From: Bacteroidota bacterium | GTDB taxonomy: Bacteria > Bacteroidota > Bacteroidia > Bacteroidales > Marinifilaceae | NCBI GenBank assembly: GCA_023400335.1 | Contig: JAEXFF010000225.1 | Span: 1 to 7,409, forward strand | Direction: 5' to 3' | DNA length: 7,409 bases | In this document: piece after piece, positions 1 through 6,359 of the stretch | Position numbering within the stretch: position 1 is the first letter of the stretch | Layout of the letters: every line of letters starts with the position of its first letter | Notes under the pieces: generated by a model | The model's database searches: none | What the model saw: only the letters and a program-made list of their open reading frames with translations | Told to the model about the DNA's origin: nothing | Position numbers and translations under genes: made by a program

Positions 1-648
1 CCACCCATTTTTCCCTTTCCATTCTACCAATCCCGTAGTTTCTTTTCCTTTTCCCAGCATTTTTTCTTTTCCTTTTTTCAATATCCGGGGCAGCAATAAA
101 GACGTATAAAAATACCCGGAAGTACATATTTTTAAATCTGCCTGCCGGACGAGATCCTTCAATTTCCTCAAAGAATAGCGGCGGTAATGTCCCAGAAAAA
201 GATCGTGCGAAGTATATAAACTTTGAAAAGCCGGAACTGTAATTAAAATTTCCGTATGTTCCGTAAAAAAAGGCCGGTTTGTCAATTGTTTTAAAAACGC
301 CTGATCAGTTTCAATATGCTCTACTACATCCAGCAATAGAATAAAATCCATCTGTTTTACCTTATCTGCCACAGCTGTAAAATTATTGAAAACCTTTACC
401 TGTTTATTTTTCTGACTGAGCAGAAGGACTTCTTCCTCCGAATAGGCAATATCCACGCAATAAAAGTGAAGCCGGGGATGTTTCCCAAGCAGATATTCCT
501 CTAAAAACAAATCCCCGCATCCAATATCTAAAATCTCATACTCCCGCTCCGGTTCTAATTTCAACAAACTGTCAATTATCCCGGCCCGCGACATTTCCCA
601 GGGATGCCGTCTTACTGTTTCAATTTTCCGCCTTTCTTTCAGATCCAT
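1..648 (-). CDS. Class I SAM-dependent methyltransferase, C-terminus cut by window edge
   Basis: Reading the minus strand from 648 to 1 gives 216 open codons with no stop, so the gene is truncated at the left edge. A Rossmann-fold methyltransferase is visible. Motif I is EILDIGCGD (residues 38-46, the SAM-binding glycine loop), the acidic ribose-binding residue is likely D66 in YCVDIA, DVVEH lies at 107-111 after a beta strand (FILLL), and ITVPA is at 136-140. The segment HDLFLGHYRRYS (148-159) is typical of Methyltransf_11/23-type enzymes found in surface polysaccharide and lipid gene sets. A hydrophobic stretch near 179-190 may touch the membrane. The ATG at 648 is the only usable start: an in-frame stop lies at 667-669 with no ATG, GTG or TTG between. 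It overlaps the upstream glycosyltransferase stop by 10 nt, which implies co-transcription and coupled translation. The family is well supported; the methyl acceptor is unknown, and a glycan or glycolipid is inferred only from context. Confidence 0.88.
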   Translation of the reverse strand, partial: MDLKERRKIETVRRHPWEMSRAGIIDSLLKLEPEREYEILDIGCGDLFLEEYLLGKHPRLHFYCVDIAYSEEEVLLLSQKNKQVKVFNNFTAVADKVKQMDFILLLDVVEHIETDQAFLKQLTNRPFFTEHTEILITVPAFQSLYTSHDLFLGHYRRYSLRKLKDLVRQADLKICTSGYFYTSLLLPRILKKGKEKMLGKGKETTGLVEWKGKNGW

Positions 649-3600
649 GCCGAATTTCCTTTCTTTTTATACAAAAGTGCTTCGCGGTTGTCCGGTTCCA
701 ACTGTAAGGCCTTATCCAATAAAGTCAATGCATTTTCAGATTTATTCAAAGCCTGCATATACAAAGCCCTTAAAACGAATAGTTCAGCATCTGTATTTAC
801 CCCGGATAAACGGCTCAACAAATGCGCTGCCTCAGCATAATTATGCTGCATCAATTTCAACCTCAGCTCCACTTTTAACAGGGGAAGATAGTTGGGTTCT
901 GCTTTCAACACTTTTTTCACAACCTGCTCAGCCTGAGCATAATTTTTTATCCGGCAAAGGCAATCTGCCAAATGCGTCAAAGCCGATATATCCGGAATAA
1001 CTTTCACTACTTTACTGTATAATTCAGCAGCCTGCCTATAATCACCATTTATACGGATAATATCGGCAGCTAACAATAAAGCTTTTCCATCATTAGGACG
1101 TATATTCAGTAATTTATTCAGACAATTTATAGCTTCCTGATAATTTTTCATAGAAAAATAAACCAACGCCTTCAGGTAATGGGCGTCGACTGAAACAGAA
1201 TTCTGTGCCAGCATCCGTTCCGTTGCAGACAATGCAGCCGGGTAATTCCCCCCTTTAATATAAGCCATTGCCTGCATGTAAAGGGCCTCATTCAGCGCCG
1301 GATGTAAAGACAAGGCTTTCTCTGCACTTTCCAGTACTTTATCATATTGTTTAGTTACATAATACAATTTTGCCATTCTGGACCATACTTCCTCGTTTCC
1401 CGGATATTCTGCCGTATATTCTTCGAAAACCTGTAATGCCTCCGGTATCCGATTTTCTTTCTCCAATTCAAAACCTTTCAATTCTTTTTTAGTGGGCCTT
1501 CTTACAACACAGGAAACGGGATAGCCGTCTACAGCCGGAGAGTACAGATTTCCGTCAGGCGGATATAACCCCTGCTGCAACTGAAACCGATTCACATATA
1601 CATTTCCAAATAAAGCGTAATCCCAATCTTTGGAATATTTTTCATAATAACGGCTATAGATCACCTTCACATTGGTATCTTTCCTAAAGTAATAGGAAAC
1701 TCCGTCCGGGAACTGCGTGACAATAACAGTTTTCCGGTCCGAGGGAAGTTGCACATTTTTTTTAAACCAGTCTGAAGAAGCTTTGAGCGAATTGAAATAA
1801 TAATCCGTTTCATAATTTCCATAACTTTTCTTCAGTCCCCCTGCCAGCTCGTTAAAATATACATATTGATTAGGATGATTCCGGAAAAAATGGATAACCG
1901 GCAAAACCAGCAATCCCATAAGAATGAGCAGCACTACTGTTTGTATCTGCTTATTCCTCCTGTATTCCAATAGCTTTGTCCAGAAAAAAGCAGATAAAAC
2001 CACCATGGGAGGAATAACAAATAATAAATGCCGGATTCCTCCGTATAAATTAGAATTTTTATAGATCACCCAAAACAAGGGAAAGAGGAAAGCAAAGAAA
2101 ATAAAGTAAACCGGCAATACAAAAGCTTTCCGCTTGACCAATACATAAATACCGGATCCGATACATCCCAATACAGTAATTAAAGGCATTCCGATTAACA
2201 AGTATTTAGGAGCATATTTCCACGGTAACATATTAGACATCATTTGCTCCCCGTCGAAAATGGTTCTCAAACCGATGCTATAATTCGTAAATTTCTGCAG
2301 GGAAAATAATACATTGGACAAGGGTTTCTGAAGGGCAAAAGGCCACAATAAAATAGCCAATATATAGCTGGATACAATGACAATCACGAAAACCTGAAGG
2401 ATATTCCATATCGATTGACGGTATTTACCGATTTTATAAAATTCTCTCACTCCATAAGTAGAAATATAATACAAACCGCCGTACATAAGCAGCATTGGAT
2501 ATAAAATCAATCCTCCGGAACGGGTGCCCAGCGCCAGGGCAATCCCCAGTACCAAACCGATTATATGACGCAAACGAAAGAAAGGATAGTAATCAAAAAG
2601 GCGTATGGTATAATAAACAGCCATCAAATAGCCTACGGCAAAAGGAATATCCTTCAAATTATTCATGCTGTGTCCGAAATACCGGGGAGTAAAAAACAGC
2701 AGCAATACAGACAGCAGTCCACACAAACCTCCCCCCAAACGTAAGCCGAGCAATCCCGCAAATAAAATTCCCAAAGCTCCGTTCAATGCGCAAATAACAT
2801 GCCGGGTTTCGTAATAATGATCGATATGGAAGAGCTCACATACAGCAGCAGCGATCACCTGCATGGAAATACCATATAAATGTAATGCAGTTTTAGGTTG
2901 ATTGATTGCTGCCGGATCGCCCTTGGTAAAATAATCCAAAACATAGCCCGCATGCCGGGAATCCACCGGTTCATCACCTGTAATTCCATAATCCTGGCTG
3001 ATATAAGGCATAAATACAAAAGCAAAAGCAATAAAAAGGAACATCAATGCCCGGAAAGTCATTTCACGGGGAACCCTCCCCTTTTTCTGAAAAAATTCCC
3101 TGAAAAATTTACCTGAAAACAGATAGGTAAAAGGGACCCCGAAAGCATAATTCCAAAAAAGCTTCGGACGATGTCCTTCTTTCAAAGGGGAATTCGTCCG
3201 GAAATCACCTTTTGTTTCTATCCGGCAAAAATTTATTCCCGAAGTTTTATAGAGGCTGTATCCGATAGCTTCCATTGGATCGGCTGCCAAATCCCCTCCG
3301 GCATATGCTTTTAGAAAAAGAGATTTAGGACCGATTAAAAGCGGACTATCGACCACTTTTTTGTCAGCTTTCCAAAGATTGAATATTCCTGTAAATCTCT
3401 CTTTTTTATCAAAATTATTTATATACCCGATGCTGTTATTATTCTTTCCATCCAGATATTTCTCTATTCCACTGGCTATTGTCGGCCAGGAAAAACGATT
3501 GTCTTGCAATAAAAGTACTGTCTCTGCTTCCGTCGTATTCAACAATTGTACATATTCCTCCTGAGTAACGGATGCTGACAAATTTTTTATTTCCCATTCG

Positions 3601-3686
3601 TAATTTTCCGCTTTCTTCTCCTCTTTCCCCTCCAGCGGTAAACGATATAAAAGCAAAATCTTTTTTTTGATACTTTTCGTATTCAT
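639..3686 (-). CDS. GT-C (PMT/ArnT-like) membrane glycosyltransferase with C-terminal TPR domain
   Basis: This 1015-residue protein has three parts. Residues 1 to about 205 are soluble and weakly resemble the second half of a family 2 glycosyltransferase; no DXD motif is seen. Residues about 210-600 hold 11-13 membrane helices (near 210, 270, 296, 317, 346, 374, 390, 428, 494, 522, 551 and 581). GITGDEPVDSRHAGYVL follows helix 1, and D238-E239 match the acidic pair in the first periplasmic loop of PMT_2/GT39 and ArnT enzymes, which transfer sugars from polyprenyl-phosphate donors. TPRYFGHSMNNLKDIP (333-348) and NQYVYFNELAGG with ETDYYFNS (606-633) also recur in bacterial members as I recall them. 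About eight TPR repeats fill 736-1005 and probably bind a protein partner or acceptor. The ATG at 3686 is the first in frame after a stop at 3699-3701. The gene leads an operon with the overlapping methyltransferase. GT-C membership is likely; donor, acceptor and the side of the membrane bearing the TPRs are undetermined. Confidence 0.85.
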   Translation of the reverse strand: MNTKSIKKKILLLYRLPLEGKEEKKAENYEWEIKNLSASVTQEEYVQLLNTTEAETVLLLQDNRFSWPTIASGIEKYLDGKNNNSIGYINNFDKKERFTGIFNLWKADKKVVDSPLLIGPKSLFLKAYAGGDLAADPMEAIGYSLYKTSGINFCRIETKGDFRTNSPLKEGHRPKLFWNYAFGVPFTYLFSGKFFREFFQKKGRVPREMTFRALMFLFIAFAFVFMPYISQDYGITGDEPVDSRHAGYVLDYFTKGDPAAINQPKTALHLYGISMQVIAAAVCELFHIDHYYETRHVICALNGALGILFAGLLGLRLGGGLCGLLSVLLLFFTPRYFGHSMNNLKDIPFAVGYLMAVYYTIRLFDYYPFFRLRHIIGLVLGIALALGTRSGGLILYPMLLMYGGLYYISTYGVREFYKIGKYRQSIWNILQVFVIVIVSSYILAILLWPFALQKPLSNVLFSLQKFTNYSIGLRTIFDGEQMMSNMLPWKYAPKYLLIGMPLITVLGCIGSGIYVLVKRKAFVLPVYFIFFAFLFPLFWVIYKNSNLYGGIRHLLFVIPPMVVLSAFFWTKLLEYRRNKQIQTVVLLILMGLLVLPVIHFFRNHPNQYVYFNELAGGLKKSYGNYETDYYFNSLKASSDWFKKNVQLPSDRKTVIVTQFPDGVSYYFRKDTNVKVIYSRYYEKYSKDWDYALFGNVYVNRFQLQQGLYPPDGNLYSPAVDGYPVSCVVRRPTKKELKGFELEKENRIPEALQVFEEYTAEYPGNEEVWSRMAKLYYVTKQYDKVLESAEKALSLHPALNEALYMQAMAYIKGGNYPAALSATERMLAQNSVSVDAHYLKALVYFSMKNYQEAINCLNKLLNIRPNDGKALLLAADIIRINGDYRQAAELYSKVVKVIPDISALTHLADCLCRIKNYAQAEQVVKKVLKAEPNYLPLLKVELRLKLMQHNYAEAAHLLSRLSGVNTDAELFVLRALYMQALNKSENALTLLDKALQLEPDNREALLYKKKGNSAWI
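655..662 (-). promoter_or_regulatory. Shine-Dalgarno-like site of the methyltransferase gene
   Basis: On the minus strand AAAGGA (662-657) sits 8 nt before the ATG at 648-646, inside the last codons of the upstream glycosyltransferase/TPR gene. This supports that start and a coupled, reinitiating mode of translation. Strong Shine-Dalgarno sites are not the rule in Bacteroidota, so its real contribution is uncertain. Confidence 0.45.
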
Positions 3687-3767
3687 TCTAAATCTGACTT
3701 ATTTTACAGAATAATTTTCCCGCACCAACCCGGCTTATTGTTGTAAAACTTCTAACTCATTAGAATA

Positions 3768-3775
3768 CAAAGATA
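3768..3775 (-). promoter_or_regulatory. Bacteroidota -7 promoter box for the glycosyltransferase/methyltransferase operon
   Basis: On the minus strand 3775-3768 reads TATCTTTG, a perfect match to the Bacteroidota primary sigma factor -7 consensus TAnnTTTG. The expected -33 TTTG about 20 nt upstream is only TTTTC-like here; an exact TTTG occurs further out at 3806-3803, with a 27-nt gap that is too long. A start near 3760 would give a leader of about 75 nt before the ATG at 3686. The box is clear, the -33 element is weak. Confidence 0.55.
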
Positions 3776-3881
3776 GAAAAAGAATAGCGAAAGAAGAAAA
3801 AACAAAGAATAGGGAAATGAAAAAATTAGAGGGGAATGACTGAACCCATCCTGACGGGATGCGTATACCTGTAAATATGAC

Positions 3882-3896
3882 GTTTTGGCACAAAAC
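3882..3896. promoter_or_regulatory. Perfect dyad GTTTTG-GCA-CAAAAC upstream of dnaK
   Basis: GTTTTG (3882-3887) and CAAAAC (3891-3896) are exact reverse complements around a 3-nt centre. The position, about 160 bp before dnaK and facing a gene usually under stress control, makes an operator conceivable. It overlaps a direct repeat: ATGAC is at 3877-3881 and again at 3897-3901, 20 nt apart, each followed by a T-run and CACAA. It does not match the CIRCE operator bound by HrcA. No known regulator is assigned. Confidence 0.3.
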
Positions 3897-3968
3897 ATGA
3901 CATTTCACAACTTAAATTATATAAAATCCGACATTTTTACAAAAAATGAAGCAGATAATGAAATGGCA

Positions 3969-4010
3969 TAAGGTTTGTTAAAAGATAATCGTACTCAAGG
4001 GAAAACCTTA
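3969..4010. repeat. 8-bp inverted repeat TAAGGTTT / AAACCTTA in the dnaK leader
   Basis: TAAGGTTT (3969-3976) and AAACCTTA (4003-4010) are perfect reverse complements with a 26-nt spacer, ending 46 nt before the dnaK start codon. In RNA it could form a stem that closes a large loop; in DNA it could be a split operator. An arm of 8 bp in AT-rich DNA may also arise by chance. Confidence 0.35.
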
Positions 4011-4056
4011 AGAGGGAAGAAAACGAATAATATAAACAAATAAAATAAAACGCACT

Positions 4057-5982
4057 ATGGGAAAAATAATTGGAATTGACTTAGGAACTACAAACTCTTG
4101 CGTAGCCGTAATGGAGGGTAATGAGCCGGTAGTGATTCCGAACAGTGAAGGTAGACGCACCACTCCTTCTATTGTAGCATTTGTAGATAACGGAGAAAGA
4201 AAAGTAGGTGACCCGGCTAAACGTCAGGCGATAACAAACCCGAAGAAAACGATTTACTCTATCAAACGGTTTATGGGGGAAACATATGATCAGGTCACCA
4301 ATGAAATCAATCGCGTAGCTTATGAGGTAGTAAGAGGAGACAATAACACTCCGCGTGTGGTTATCGATGACCGGAAATATTCCCCTCAGGAAATCTCTGC
4401 CATGATCCTTCAGAAAATGAAGAAAACTGCAGAGGATTATCTGGGTCAGGAAATTACGGAAGCAGTGATTACAGTACCGGCTTATTTCAGCGATTCTCAG
4501 CGTCAGGCAACCAAGGAAGCCGGAGAAATTGCCGGTTTAAGCGTTAAACGTATTATCAACGAGCCGACAGCTGCCGCTTTGGCTTACGGGCTTGATAAGA
4601 AAGACAGAGATATGAAAATTGCCGTATTCGACTTAGGCGGAGGTACGTTTGATATCTCTATCCTGGAATTAGGAGACGGCGTATTTGAAGTGAAATCAAC
4701 AAACGGGGATACCCATTTGGGTGGAGATGATTTTGACGATATCATCATCAATTGGCTGGCCGACGAATTCAAAAAAGACGAAGGCGTAGATATCCGCAAA
4801 GATCCGATGGCTCACCAGCGTTTGAAAGAAGCCGCAGAAAAAGCAAAAATTGAATTGTCCAGTTCGACGACCACGGAAATCAACCTTCCGTATATTTTCC
4901 CGGTAGACGGTATACCCAAACACCTGGTCAGAACACTCACAAGAGCCCAATTTGATCAACTGACGTATAAATTAGTAGAAGCCACAATTGAACCTTGTAG
5001 AAGAGCATTGAAAGATGCCGGTTTACAAGCTTCCCAAATTGACGAAGTTATTTTGGTAGGGGGGTCTACCCGTATTCCTGCCGTCCAGAAAAAAGTAGAG
5101 GAATTTTTCGGCAAAGTTCCTTCAAAGGGCGTAAATCCGGACGAAGTTGTAGCTGTAGGTGCCGCTATTCAGGGAGGTGTATTGACCGGAGAAGTAAAGG
5201 ATGTATTGTTGCTGGATGTTACTCCGCTTTCATTAGGTATTGAAACCTTAGGCGGTGTGATGACGAAATTGATTGAAGCCAATACGACTATTCCGACGAA
5301 AAAATCTGAAGTATTCTCTACAGCTGCCGACAACCAGCCTTCTGTAGAAATCCATATTTTACAGGGAGAACGTCCTTTGGCAAAAGACAATAAAACCATC
5401 GGTCGTTTCCACTTGGACAGCATCCCGCCTGCCCCGAGAGGAATACCACAGATTGAAGTGACTTTCGACATAGACGCAAACGGTATTCTGAATGTATCGG
5501 CTAAGGATAAAGCAACCGGCAAAGAACAGTCTATCCGGATCGAAGCTTCTTCCGGATTGTCTGACGCCGATATCAAACGGATGAAAGACGAAGCAGCTGC
5601 CAACGCCGAAGCCGACCGTCAGGAAAAAGAACGGATCGATACCATCAATAAAGCCGATTCTATGATCTTCCAAACAGAAAAACAACTGAAAGAATTCGGA
5701 GACAAATTACCGGCAGATAAAAAAGCACCGATCGAATCAGCTCTTCAGGAACTGAAAGACGCCCACAAAGCTCAGGATGTTGCCCGCATTAACAGTGCTA
5801 TCGACAAACTGAACAATGTTTTCCAGGCTGCTTCTCAGGAAATGTACAACGCCCAAGCTCAACAACAGCAACAACAGGGCGGAGCTCAACAAGGTCCTCA
5901 GGGAAATCCGAACGCCGGACAACAAAATAACGGCGGAAAAGACCAGGAAGTCACTGATGTCGATTTCGAAGAAGTGAAATAA
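4057..5982 (+). CDS. dnaK: Molecular chaperone DnaK (Hsp70)
   Basis: A complete 641-residue Hsp70, close to the 638 of E. coli DnaK. It is the cytosolic ATP-driven chaperone that binds exposed hydrophobic peptides and cycles with DnaJ and GrpE. The nucleotide-binding domain (1 to about 382) shows phosphate loop 1 [13 protein letters not shown] (6-18), the [13 protein letters not shown] connector (140-152), [11 protein letters not shown] (168-178), phosphate loop 2 [11 protein letters not shown] (191-201) and the adenosine loop [11 protein letters not shown] (334-344). The interdomain linker [10 protein letters not shown] is at 383-392. The beta-sandwich substrate domain follows to about 500, then the helical lid, a Gln/Asn/Gly-rich flexible tail (598-628) and the end DVDFEEVK. 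Context is A-rich before the ATG, with no Shine-Dalgarno site at normal distance. No grpE or dnaJ neighbours it, and a terminator follows 21 nt after the stop, so it appears monocistronic. No residue expected to be essential is missing. Confidence 0.99.
   Translation: MGKIIGIDLGTTNSCVAVMEGNEPVVIPNSEGRRTTPSIVAFVDNGERKVGDPAKRQAITNPKKTIYSIKRFMGETYDQVTNEINRVAYEVVRGDNNTPRVVIDDRKYSPQEISAMILQKMKKTAEDYLGQEITEAVITVPAYFSDSQRQATKEAGEIAGLSVKRIINEPTAAALAYGLDKKDRDMKIAVFDLGGGTFDISILELGDGVFEVKSTNGDTHLGGDDFDDIIINWLADEFKKDEGVDIRKDPMAHQRLKEAAEKAKIELSSSTTTEINLPYIFPVDGIPKHLVRTLTRAQFDQLTYKLVEATIEPCRRALKDAGLQASQIDEVILVGGSTRIPAVQKKVEEFFGKVPSKGVNPDEVVAVGAAIQGGVLTGEVKDVLLLDVTPLSLGIETLGGVMTKLIEANTTIPTKKSEVFSTAADNQPSVEIHILQGERPLAKDNKTIGRFHLDSIPPAPRGIPQIEVTFDIDANGILNVSAKDKATGKEQSIRIEASSGLSDADIKRMKDEAAANAEADRQEKERIDTINKADSMIFQTEKQLKEFGDKLPADKKAPIESALQELKDAHKAQDVARINSAIDKLNNVFQAASQEMYNAQAQQQQQQGGAQQGPQGNPNAGQQNNGGKDQEVTDVDFEEVK
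5860..5877 (+). repeat. In-frame polyglutamine tract in the DnaK tail, two 9-bp units
   Basis: Two tandem copies of CAACAACAG encode six glutamines (residues 602-607) in the disordered C-terminal tail. Such a short repeat can change copy number by slippage without shifting the frame, so length variation between strains is plausible. The tail of DnaK is naturally variable and tolerates this. Confidence 0.75.
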
Positions 5983-6003
5983 GGCTTCAAAATAAACCAT
6001 AAT

Positions 6004-6038
6004 AAAAATCCCGTTGTAAATTTACAGCGGGATTTTTT
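6004..6038. terminator. Rho-independent terminator of dnaK, near-perfect palindrome
   Basis: AAAAATCCCG (6004-6013) pairs exactly with CGGGATTTTT (6028-6037). The interior TGTAAATTTACA (6015-6026) is itself a perfect palindrome, with one T-G wobble between, so the stem extends almost to its centre. The T-run (6033-6038) follows on the plus strand, and the A-run on the left would serve as a U-run for minus-strand transcripts. It lies 21 nt after the dnaK stop and separates dnaK from the next promoter. Confidence 0.92.
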
Positions 6039-6137
6039 ATGGATTTATATTCAAGATGCCTATCGTTCCGAACCAAATTTTGACACACGGCCCCGTTCCC
6101 GGAGAATAAAATTTATTGAGACAACTCCTTTGAAATA

Positions 6138-6168
6138 TTGTTGCATTTACAGACATTTTTTATCTTTG
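6138..6168 (+). promoter_or_regulatory. Bacteroidota -33/-7 promoter for the secreted-protein gene
   Basis: TTG at 6138-6140, a 20-nt spacer and TATCTTTG at 6161-6168 match the TTTG/TTG-N19-21-TAnnTTTG promoter of Bacteroidota. Transcription would begin near 6175, giving a leader of roughly 185 nt before the ATG at 6360. It lies downstream of the dnaK terminator, so the gene is expected to be transcribed independently of dnaK. Confidence 0.7.
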
Positions 6169-6192
6169 TCTTGCTATTCGATTTTCAATTTA

Positions 6193-6217
6193 TAATAAAA
6201 AATTATTTATTTTATTA
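6193..6217 (+). repeat. AT-only inverted repeat in the leader of the secreted-protein gene
   Basis: TAATAAAA (6193-6200) and TTTTATTA (6210-6217) are exact reverse complements around a 9-nt loop. Lying about 20 nt after the predicted transcription start, it could form a weak 5' hairpin. The surrounding 50 bp are almost entirely A and T, so chance is a real alternative. Confidence 0.3.
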
Positions 6218-6224
6218 GAATTAT

Positions 6225-6289
6225 AGGAGAATACCATCAGTCAAAGCTCTCGTAAACCATACACCTTTTACGACCCTTTAAGTTCTCCT
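6225..6289 (+). repeat. 7-bp inverted repeat AGGAGAA / TTCTCCT in the same leader
   Basis: AGGAGAA (6225-6231) is the reverse complement of TTCTCCT (6283-6289), with one further possible U-G pair inside (6232 with 6282). The left arm looks like a ribosome site but has no standard start codon after it. In the transcript the pairing would enclose a 51-nt segment. Function is unknown. Confidence 0.25.
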
Positions 6290-6359
6290 TTAGCTACAAA
6301 GTATTTAAATTCTGAGGCATATATAAGTAAACAGAATAACAAAAAAGCAAAAGTAAAAT

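Larger units (their letters stand above)
3687..4056. other. Divergent intergenic region between the glycosyltransferase operon and dnaK
   Basis: This 370-bp region has no plausible coding frame. It holds the -7 box of the minus-strand operon (3768-3775), a purine-rich plus strand from 3769 to 3839 (62 of 71 bases are A or G), a short dyad at 3882-3896, and an 8-bp inverted repeat at 3969-4010. The last 30 nt before dnaK are A-rich, the usual Bacteroidota translation-start context. A GGGA-containing stretch at 4011-4020 is too far from the dnaK ATG (about 37 nt) to act as its ribosome site. No perfect TAnnTTTG box faces dnaK; the nearest candidates are TAAATATG (3872-3879, one mismatch) and TAAGGTTTG (3969-3977, one extra base), neither with a good -33 partner. 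Confidence 0.8.
5983..6359. other. Intergenic region between dnaK and the secreted-protein gene
   Basis: No convincing gene is present in these 377 bp. In order it contains the dnaK terminator (6004-6038), about 100 bp with nothing recognised, a promoter (6138-6168), a very AT-rich hairpin-prone stretch (6193-6217), and a leader whose AGGAGAA can pair with a downstream TTCTCCT. An open frame runs through 6227-6359 and beyond but has no ATG, GTG or TTG near its beginning. Confidence 0.7.

Noticed and set aside
604..1000. Plus-strand open frames over the TPR-coding region, and others at 2495-3564
   Set aside because: They lie opposite a well-supported long gene with continuous TPR and membrane-domain homology, and show no family features of their own.
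3803..3806. TTTG on the minus strand as -33 box of the operon promoter
   Set aside because: The gap to the -7 box is 27 nt, well beyond the usual 19-21.
3847..3861. Small CATCC/GGATG hairpin in the dnaK upstream region
   Set aside because: It has only 5 bp of stem with no T-run, which is expected by chance and not a terminator.
3886..3901. Possible sigma-54 promoter TTGGCAC with a 5-nt gap before dnaK
   Set aside because: The -24 half fits, but the -12 position reads ATGAC instead of TTGC, so the essential GC is missing.
3841..4056. CIRCE operator (TTAGCACTC-N9-GAGTGCTAA) expected for HrcA control
   Set aside because: No sequence resembling either half was found upstream of dnaK.
5359..5685. 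Opposite-strand open frames within dnaK (also 4584-4959, 5169-5603, 5737-6000)
   Set aside because: They are antisense shadows of a highly conserved gene, with no ribosome sites or recognisable domains.
6227..6359. Open frame following AGGAGA that could be a small gene
   Set aside because: It has no ATG, GTG or TTG near its beginning, and only a very rare ATC could start it. The frame then runs out of phase into the secreted-protein gene, whose start and signal peptide are clear.
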